42,968 nucleotides of DNA from a virus: positions 1 through 42,968 of the IMG/VR virus record IMGVR_UViG_3300008952_000101, one strand, 5' to 3'. A program made the translations under genes and the position numbers. The notes under the pieces are model-generated. The model worked only from the letters and a program-made list of their open reading frames with translations, was not told where the DNA came from and searched no databases. The first letter of the stretch is position 1, and each line of letters opens with the position of its first letter. This document shows positions 39,244 to 42,968 of the stretch, piece after piece.

Positions 39244-39422
39244 AAGTCGGTGATATAGTAAAACATACTCGCGGCCTGTTAGGGATTATTGTTGAAGTTC
39301 CGGCAGAAGATGACTACTGGGGCAAAACTGCTGTAATTCAATGGACCGATGGACCGATGTACAGAGCAGAGCACACAGAAGAAGAATTTGAAGTTCTGGA
39401 GGTAATCAGTGCAAGTCGGTGA
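39240..39422 (+). CDS. MKxGDLV-family protein, 60 aa
   Basis: It begins MKVGDIVKHTRGLL, then GIIVEVPAEDD, TAVIQWTDGPMYRAEH and EVLEVISASR. ISASR-stop is read through the next gene's GTG-CAA-GTC-GGT-GA start. Confidence 0.75.
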   Translation: MKVGDIVKHTRGLLGIIVEVPAEDDYWGKTAVIQWTDGPMYRAEHTEEEFEVLEVISASR

Positions 39423-39597
39423 TTTGGTTAAAGAAAGAAGCAAAATGAATCGCATCTGTTCGTTGGGAGTGATACTAAAAATACAAGAATGCCGCGCCGC
39501 CAAATGTGAATGTAAGGCAGAAGAATATTTAGTTCATTTCTTTGATGATGATGACAAGTGCTGGATGAGCAGTGGGTTTTTAGAGGTTGTCGGTTGA
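39409..39597 (+). CDS. MKxGDLV-family protein with Cys pairs, 62 aa
   Basis: GTG 39409 (TGGAGG about 10 nt upstream) gives MQVGDLVKERSKMN, then LGVILKIQECRAAKCECKAE, YLVHFFDDDD and GFLEVVG. The inserted ECRAAKCEC loop is unique in the family and could bind metal. Confidence 0.72.
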   Translation: MQVGDLVKERSKMNRICSLGVILKIQECRAAKCECKAEEYLVHFFDDDDKCWMSSGFLEVVG

Positions 39598-39605
39598 GCA
39601 GTAGA

Positions 39606-39806
39606 ATGCCCAAAGTTGGTGATTTGTTGATTCAGAAGGTTGACGGACAAAACCATGTTGGTTTTATTTATAGCCTCTCTTTTCCTAAAGCAAGGGTTTT
39701 TGTGCGATGGGCGGGAAAAGCACCAAATTGTTATAACAGTGAATACGGCTATTCACCAACCAATATCCACAATCAACCCCACGTATTTAGTTTGGTGAAA
39801 ACATGA
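39606..39806 (+). CDS. MKxGDLV-family protein, 66 aa
   Basis: ATG 39606 gives MPKVGDLLIQKVDGQ, then HVGFIYSLSFPKAR, VFVRWAGKAP and HVFSLVKT. TTG 39594 is an alternative start that overlaps the previous stop. It ends ACATGA, overlapping the next ATG. Confidence 0.7.
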   Translation: MPKVGDLLIQKVDGQNHVGFIYSLSFPKARVFVRWAGKAPNCYNSEYGYSPTNIHNQPHVFSLVKT

Positions 39807-39991
39807 AAGTTGGCGATATGATTAGAGAAAAAGAGTATCCCGACGATTCGTGCGGAGTGATTGTGCATGTTGGAGACTTGCGAACAAAAAAACCATACAA
39901 AGTCTGGTGTCCCTTTTGGCAGGGCATTATGGACTTTGATAAGAATTACGTTCAAGAGGTGTGCGAGGTCGTTAGCAGTGCAAGTAGGTGA
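39803..39991 (+). CDS. MKxGDLV-family protein, 62 aa
   Basis: It begins MKVGDMIREKEYPD, then CGVIVHVGDLR, YKVWCPFWQGIMDF and EVCEVVSSASR. The final SSASR-stop is encoded by the following start region. Confidence 0.74.
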   Translation: MKVGDMIREKEYPDDSCGVIVHVGDLRTKKPYKVWCPFWQGIMDFDKNYVQEVCEVVSSASR

Positions 39992-40142
39992 TTTAGTTAG
40001 ACAAAAACACACCCCGCAAGGCGTTTGGTTAGTTACCAAGATAGATACTATTGATGGCTGGTTTAAGGCTCAAAGCTGTGGATATCATAGCGCATGGTTG
40101 AGAACAAACGAATACGAGGTCTTGAGTCGTGGCAATAGATAA
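39978..40142 (+). CDS. MKxGDLV-family protein, 54 aa
   Basis: GTG 39978 gives MQVGDLVRQKHTPQ, then GVWLVTKIDTID, FKAQSCGYHSAWL and EYEVLSRGNR. It is the last family member in the array and overlaps an unrelated gene by 14 nt. Confidence 0.72.
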   Translation: MQVGDLVRQKHTPQGVWLVTKIDTIDGWFKAQSCGYHSAWLRTNEYEVLSRGNR

Positions 40143-40356
40143 GAGCAAACTAAAGGAGCCAATTAGCACAGAAGAGAATCGCGAGCTATTTGCAGAGCTT
40201 CTTGTTAATGATATGTCAACGAAAGAAATTCGAGAGAGAGTAAAAGAGGACATAATGAAGTCTTTCAGAAACTCAAGGACAACATTTCTCAGGGAGTATT
40301 GGAAGTATTACGAAGAGACTTATGGGCACTGTCCGTTCAGGCTCAATAGTGACTAA
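40129..40356 (+). CDS. Unknown 75-aa helical protein
   Basis: GTG 40129 opens AIDKSKLKEPISTEENREL, then FAELLVNDMSTKEIRERVKE, DIMKSFRNSRTTFLREYWKY. The middle MSTKEIRERVKE could be part of a helix-turn-helix. It is not a family member yet joins the array through the same 14-nt overlap geometry. Confidence 0.62.
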   Translation: MAIDKSKLKEPISTEENRELFAELLVNDMSTKEIRERVKEDIMKSFRNSRTTFLREYWKYYEETYGHCPFRLNSD

Positions 40357-40389
40357 AAAGTAGCTCGCGAAATTTTTTCACTTTAATAC

Positions 40390-40418
40390 TTGACAAACAC
40401 GTCACCATATGAGATAAT
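40390..40418 (+). promoter_or_regulatory. Early-type promoter
   Basis: TTGACA (40390-40395) and GATAAT (40413-40418) are 17 bp apart, with ATATGA before the -10. The leader carries TATATAGAAAC. Confidence 0.87.
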
Positions 40419-40449
40419 GTATATAGAAACAGTGGCAAAAGGAGCCAAA

Positions 40450-40620
40450 ATGTTAGATATAGAACGAGCAAAGATTCAATCCTTTCTCGACAACGCAGAA
40501 ACGCCCGAAGAAACTGAGCTTGCAGAAGCTTTGCTTGAGGGTTATGATAGTGGTGAACTTGAGGTTCTGACAGATACAGCAACGGGCGAATTGCTCTTTG
40601 CTTTGAAGAGGGTAAACTAA
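40450..40620 (+). CDS. Unknown 56-aa acidic protein
   Basis: ATG 40450 follows AAAGGAGCC. The product LDIERAKIQSFLDNAETPEE, then ELAEALLEGYDSGELEVLTD, is mostly helix with a terminal strand LLFALKRV. The upstream in-frame reading crosses the promoter and is rejected. The stop overlaps the next ATG (TAATG). Confidence 0.7.
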   Translation: MLDIERAKIQSFLDNAETPEETELAEALLEGYDSGELEVLTDTATGELLFALKRVN

Positions 40621-40832
40621 TGACTGATATTAGTCAAATTATTTTAGATGTACTGGATTCACATCCAGACTTAGCCGGGAACCATGCCAACGCTGAAGTA
40701 GCAGAGCTATGTGAACAAAAACTACTAAACGCTTCGCTGCATCAGTTGGCAAGCGTTATTGGTGGTACTGTAGAAGTAGATAATGACGGTCAAGCTGTTA
40801 TCTACACAAATATGCGCCTTGGAGGGCTATAA
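40620..40832 (+). CDS. Unknown 70-aa protein
   Basis: The product reads SQIILDVLDSHPDLAGNHA, NAEVAELCEQKLL, then SVIGGTVEVDNDGQAVIYTN: helices then a beta hairpin. It is coupled to the previous gene. No family recognised. Confidence 0.65.
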   Translation: MTDISQIILDVLDSHPDLAGNHANAEVAELCEQKLLNASLHQLASVIGGTVEVDNDGQAVIYTNMRLGGL

Positions 40833-40835
40833 TTT

Positions 40836-40991
40836 ATGACGAGAGCAGAAGAACTAAAAATCCTTAAAGACTTCATTGACAAGAATGGAGTAACTCAGCT
40901 TCCCCCAGATGAAAGGGGGCCAGAAGCATTCATTAGCGCATGGGCAAAGCCTAAAGCTAAGAGAGGGAGAAAGAAGAAAGTTGCAAAGTGA
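40836..40991 (+). CDS. 51-aa protein with AT-hook-like tail
   Basis: ATG 40836 follows TTGGAGGG. The product is TRAEELKILKDFIDKNGVTQ, LPPDERGPEAFISAWAKP, then KAKRGRKKKVAK, where RGRKKK resembles an AT-hook or basic DNA-contact tail. It overlaps the next candidate start by 11 nt. Confidence 0.62.
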   Translation: MTRAEELKILKDFIDKNGVTQLPPDERGPEAFISAWAKPKAKRGRKKKVAK

Positions 40992-41217
40992 AGTAAAAGA
41001 AATACTGATTGACTTGGTTAATTATTATAATACAATGGGCACACAATCTGATCCGGGCATTGAAGCCTTTCAATCAGTTGCACAACGCGCATCAAAAGCA
41101 TTAGAACGCGATGCTGCTAACAAACGTTTAGGTTCAGCAGATGTTGATCCATATTCGTTTGATGTAGTTGGTACGCTCAAAGAAGTAGCTACCGTTAAAC
41201 ACGAATCAGAACTTTAA
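40981..41217 (+). CDS. Unknown 78-aa protein
   Basis: TTG 40981 is the likely start (GGGAGAAAGAAG upstream); longer in-frame sequence overlaps the preceding gene. QSEVKEILIDLVNYYNTMG, IEAFQSVAQRASKALERDA is helical, with an acidic end. No family recognised. Confidence 0.55.
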   Translation: MQSEVKEILIDLVNYYNTMGTQSDPGIEAFQSVAQRASKALERDAANKRLGSADVDPYSFDVVGTLKEVATVKHESEL

Positions 41218-41441
41218 TTTTTTTATTTTTTTGGTTTTAGATAGAGGTAGCAAAGGTTATAAGTAGATAAAGGCGTTGATTGATTAGGTGGAAGTGGAAA
41301 TAGGTGGTTAGAGTAGTACTATAAAGCCTATATACGCGAACACCGCTTGTCAAGCCTTTATTTATTTTTTTTTTATTTTTATTTGCTTGACAAGCGTACC
41401 GTCGCATGGTATGATGGTATTAACAAGTAGGAGGATTGTTT
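41218..41441 (+). other. Non-coding T-rich region with long inverted repeat
   Basis: No gene is supported in these 224 bases. CGCTTGTCAAGC (41344-41355) is the exact reverse complement of GCTTGACAAGCG (41385-41396), separated by 29 T-rich bases. The right arm contains the -35 of the next promoter; the left arm places a TTGACA on the minus strand. The left half has purine-rich GGTGGAAGTGGAAATAGGTGG. Confidence 0.7.
41387..41415 (+). promoter_or_regulatory. Sigma-70 promoter within inverted repeat
   Basis: TTGACA (41387-41392) and TATGAT (41410-41415) are 17 bp apart. The -35 lies inside an inverted-repeat arm, so a repressor binding the repeat could control it. Confidence 0.8.
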
Positions 41442-41525
41442 ATGACGCTAGGAATTATTGGTTATATAGCGGCTGTGGCTGCATCGGCAACGATGTTCGC
41501 ATGGTCGAACCCTAAAAAGTTTTAA
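41442..41525 (+). CDS. 27-aa membrane micropeptide
   Basis: ATG 41442 follows a full AGGAGG and its own promoter. TLGIIGYIAAVAASATMFAW then SNPKKF is one membrane helix with a basic end. The quality of the promoter and SD argues that this peptide is made. A weak hairpin AGGCT/AGCCT follows at about 41529-41544. Confidence 0.62.
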   Translation: MTLGIIGYIAAVAASATMFAWSNPKKF

Positions 41526-41592
41526 AACAGGCTATTTTTAAAGCCTAATGATATCGCGGAGTTAGTTTAACTTTCGCTTAGTGGAGATAGAA

Positions 41593-41772
41593 TTGAAATT
41601 ATTTTCTACATTGCCTCTCGACAATTTAATATTGCTTTCAATATTGCCCTTTGGTACGGGCTATTTATTGGACGAGGAAGACAAGCCAGACGAGAATTCT
41701 CTCATGTTTGCCATGGCATTAATAGCGGCTGACAGTCGCGCAACCATTCCAACCATAACCTACAGCAATTAA
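41593..41772 (+). CDS. Unknown 59-aa protein
   Basis: TTG 41593 has GGAG 7 nt upstream; GTG 41581 is possible. The product KLFSTLPLDNLILLSILPFG, then TGYLLDEEDKPDENSLMFAM, is hydrophobic and then acidic. The signal is weak, and no family is recognised. Confidence 0.45.
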   Translation: MKLFSTLPLDNLILLSILPFGTGYLLDEEDKPDENSLMFAMALIAADSRATIPTITYSN

Positions 41773-41786
41773 TATCGAGGGCAGCA

Positions 41787-41918
41787 ATGTATAATTCAGA
41801 CGAGTCAGTGATCACGGGTATGGATATCCATCCAATCGTCAAGAAAATGACAGTCAAGAAGGTTAAAAAAAGATTGAAAAAGCGAAAGAAAAAGCTTGAC
41901 AAACGGCGCAAAATTTGA
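41787..41918 (+). CDS. 43-aa very basic peptide
   Basis: ATG 41787 follows GAGGGCAGC. The C-terminal half is almost all Lys/Arg (VKKVKKRLKKRKKKLDKRRK), so RNA or DNA binding is expected if it is translated. The stop TGA (41916-41918) is inside the next promoter's TTTGAGATAAT box. Confidence 0.5.
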   Translation: MYNSDESVITGMDIHPIVKKMTVKKVKKRLKKRKKKLDKRRKI

Positions 41919-41924
41919 GATAAT
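41896..41924 (+). promoter_or_regulatory. Early-type promoter with conserved leader
   Basis: TTGACA (41896-41901) and GATAAT (41919-41924) are 17 bp apart. The leader TATATAGAAACTTAGAGAA is shared with the promoter at 37345. Confidence 0.88.
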
Positions 41925-41956
41925 GTATATAGAAACTTAGAGAAGGATAACATTCT

Positions 41957-42181
41957 ATGGCTAGCGACTTGTACAACGTCATGACCCACGATCAGGCAGT
42001 TGATTATTTCAACGCTGAGATCCTGCCAACAATCAAAGAGCATTACGAGCAAGATGGCGTTCCAGATCTTCCCGCGCGCCGTGAAGAGTGGAACAATTGG
42101 ACTGATTCGCTCTGCAAAGATGAGCAGATCAGCGACTGGCAATACGACAATTGGACACAACCCGAAACCTGCGAGGGCTAA
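41957..42181 (+). CDS. Unknown 74-aa acidic protein
   Basis: The ATG follows GAAGGATAACATTCT. ASDLYNVMTHDQAVDYFNAE then WNNWTDSLCKDEQISDWQYD is Trp-, Asp- and Glu-rich. A small acidic early protein of this kind could bind a host enzyme; nothing identifies which. Confidence 0.7.
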   Translation: MASDLYNVMTHDQAVDYFNAEILPTIKEHYEQDGVPDLPARREEWNNWTDSLCKDEQISDWQYDNWTQPETCEG

Positions 42182-42188
42182 AAATAAT

Positions 42189-42245
42189 ATGCTTACAATA
42201 GCAATTCTTTCAGCAGTAGTAACCACAACAAGTATTTTTATTTAA
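42189..42245 (+). CDS. 18-aa hydrophobic micropeptide
   Basis: MLTIAILSAVVTTTSIFI is uniformly hydrophobic and follows 7 nt after the previous stop, with only GAGGGC as a weak SD. It resembles the other membrane micropeptides of this region. Support is limited. Confidence 0.35.
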   Translation: MLTIAILSAVVTTTSIFI

Positions 42246-42253
42246 TTTTTTTC

Positions 42254-42282
42254 TTGACAAACCTTATGTCATTTGCTATAAT
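42254..42282 (+). promoter_or_regulatory. Sigma-70 promoter
   Basis: TTGACA (42254-42259) and TATAAT (42277-42282) are 17 bp apart: both hexamers perfect. The leader TATATAGAACAATGAAGAAAGG resembles the other early leaders. Confidence 0.9.
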
Positions 42283-42319
42283 GTATATAGAACAATGAAG
42301 AAAGGTTAAGAGTATACCT

Positions 42320-42493
42320 ATGACACGTAAAGACTTCCAACTGATTGCCGACGTACTCAAAGCTAGTAGCACGTCCCCTATGAATCGCTGCGTAATACGA
42401 GAGCTAGCGGTGAGCTTCGCTAGCGAGCTAACCAAGACCAACCCCCGCTTTAATAAAGAGCGTTTCGTTAAAGCCTGTTTAGAAAAAAGCTAA
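42320..42493 (+). CDS. Conserved small phage protein, 57 aa
   Basis: TRKDFQLIADVLKASS then NPRFNKERFVKACLEKS matches a short family recurrent in podo- and myoviruses ('TRKDFxxIA...NPRFDxxRFxxAC'), of unknown role. AAAGGTTAAG precedes the ATG by 10-15 nt. Confidence 0.75.
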   Translation: MTRKDFQLIADVLKASSTSPMNRCVIRELAVSFASELTKTNPRFNKERFVKACLEKS

Positions 42494-42522
42494 ACAATAA
42501 CAAACAGTTAAAGGTACCCCCC

Positions 42523-42565
42523 CTCCCCCCTATACCGGAATTATAATCCCTTATAGAGAGGGGAG
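42523..42565 (+). terminator. Poly-C hairpin, possible terminator
   Basis: A C7-T-C6 tract (42517-42530) leads into CTCCCCCCTATA, which can pair with TATAGAGAGGGGAG (42552-42565) with a small bulge. No T-run follows directly, so intrinsic termination is uncertain. The rest of 42494-42665 shows nothing coding. Confidence 0.4.
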
Positions 42566-42665
42566 AAGTGGGGACTAAGTACAGCCGCGTGATCACAAAA
42601 AAAAATTAAGCCAGAATTCGAAACAACGTTACCTCCGAACTATTTATATAAAAGGAGACAATAAC

Positions 42666-42740
42666 ATGAAAAACGTACTACATCGATTACTTAACTGGCT
42701 AAACCCGATGCATTGCTGTTGCAAGTGTGGCTGTTGCTAA
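42666..42740 (+). CDS. 24-aa Cys-rich micropeptide
   Basis: ATG 42666 follows AAAAGGAGACAATAAC, a strong SD. The product is MKNVLHRLLNWLNPMHCC then CKCGCC: an amphipathic helix followed by six cysteines among the last eight residues. The tail suggests thiolate metal binding or a palmitoyl/membrane anchor-like role (inference). It is too short for routine gene calling. Confidence 0.6.
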   Translation: MKNVLHRLLNWLNPMHCCCKCGCC

Positions 42741-42751
42741 TAAAAAAAAAT

Positions 42752-42811
42752 ATGGAACTAGCTAGATTAAAAAAAATAATCATAGAAGAACTACGTAAAT
42801 TTCTAGAATAA
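42752..42811 (+). CDS. 19-aa free-standing leader-like peptide
   Basis: MELARLKKIIIEELRKFLE corresponds almost exactly to the class A leader of the proteins at 558, 28572 and 42864 (KxxIIxEEL), then stops. No good SD precedes it. It may be an orphaned capsid-targeting tag after deletion of its cargo, or a functional tag peptide. Confidence 0.5.
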   Translation: MELARLKKIIIEELRKFLE

Positions 42812-42863
42812 TGATGAAAAGCTAAATTTTAGTACTATTTAATATATCAGGAGTGTTAACAGC

Positions 42864-42968
42864 ATGAAAATCACTAAATCAATATTACAAAGAATCATAC
42901 AAGAAGAATTGAGCTTAACCTTGAAAGAAGCGTTTTGGCCGTTCGGCGTACGCCTAGGCGATATCGTA
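42864..42968 (+). CDS. Putative capsid-targeted protein, truncated by window end (class A leader)
   Basis: ATG 42864 follows CAGGAG by 10 nt. MKITKSILQRIIQEEL then SLTLKEAFWPFG matches the 558 leader, with LKE|A as the candidate cleavage site. Only 35 residues are visible, so the cargo is unknown. Confidence 0.75.
   Translation, partial: MKITKSILQRIIQEELSLTLKEAFWPFGVRLGDIV

Noticed and set aside
38180-39995. CRISPR-like array from regularly spaced AAGTCGGTGATTT repeats
   Set aside because: The repeats are about 180-200 bp apart, differ from each other, and coincide with gene starts encoding VGDLV; they are coding junctions.
1-42968. Prophage integration module (integrase, att sites, lysogeny repressor)
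   Set aside because: No integrase, excisionase or CI-like repressor motif and no direct repeats flanking the tRNA genes were seen; a lytic phage is the simpler reading.

Overview
The window reads as a contiguous piece of a large lytic tailed-phage genome (Caudoviricetes), not a bacterial chromosome. Nearly every supported gene lies on the + strand. Genes are short and tightly packed, with frequent ATGA/TAATG or 4-20 nt overlaps. Small tRNA genes sit beside a phage-type helicase, DnaE-type polymerase, ribonucleotide reductase, dUTPase, adenine methylase, lysis enzymes and a homing endonuclease. The base composition is visibly AT-rich. Shine-Dalgarno sites (AAGGAG) and near-consensus sigma-70 promoters (TTGACA, 17 bp, TATAAT or GATAAT) point to a proteobacterium-like host; I cannot name the host. 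Class II (B12-type) ribonucleotide reductase, a GroEL/GroES pair and recurrent 'MKLTKSxLxxIIxEEL' and 'LNExTxxRFMxLA' N-termini suggest an aquatic, probably marine myovirus-like phage (inference).

Layout. 1-1750: tRNA block (Arg-UCU, an orphan tRNA 3' half behind an HNH endonuclease remnant, an interrupted Val-UAC tRNA, Leu-UAA, Met-CAU) with small genes between. 1769-5553: replicative helicase and class II NrdJ. 5605-8693: small genes, GroES, a GroES/lysin chimera, a packaged-protein candidate, GH25 endolysin and a lytic transglycosylase. 8687-13767: two unusual genes (one nucleotidyltransferase-like) and DnaE. 13772-18424: homing endonuclease, dUTPase, Dam-like methylase, CBS-less IMP dehydrogenase, and RHH and sigma-region-4-like regulators. 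18484-24451: candidate internal virion proteins, unknowns, GroEL and a holin/XhlA-like membrane protein. 24508-30884: small genes, glutaredoxin, a 727-aa putative internal protein, PAP2 phosphatase and a free-standing LeuA-type regulatory domain. 30942-42500: a dense, probably early-expressed accessory region with about ten strong promoters, a MoxR AAA+/VWA-metallopeptidase pair, a zinc-knuckle protein, a lipoprotein, several membrane micropeptides, and a large tandem family of about 55-75-aa 'MKVGDLV' SH3-like proteins. 42666-42968: a Cys-rich micropeptide, a 19-aa free-standing targeting-like peptide, and the start of another targeted protein, cut by the window end.

Three features stand out as possible undescribed systems. 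(1) At least eight proteins carry one of three related N-terminal leader types followed by LxE-like sites. This suggests capsid targeting and prohead-protease cleavage of a set of packaged proteins. (2) The MKVGDLV array has about twenty members. Its gene junctions are dual-coding: the start of one gene supplies the C-terminal residues and stop codon of the previous one, a layout that would allow cassette gain, loss or swapping. (3) At four early promoters the start codon lies exactly 7 nt after the -10 hexamer, predicting leaderless mRNAs. A separate ACTAATTAT-N3/4-ATG motif precedes five genes, at least three of which lack any Shine-Dalgarno site.

All assignments come from reading motifs by eye. 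No database search or folding program was run.
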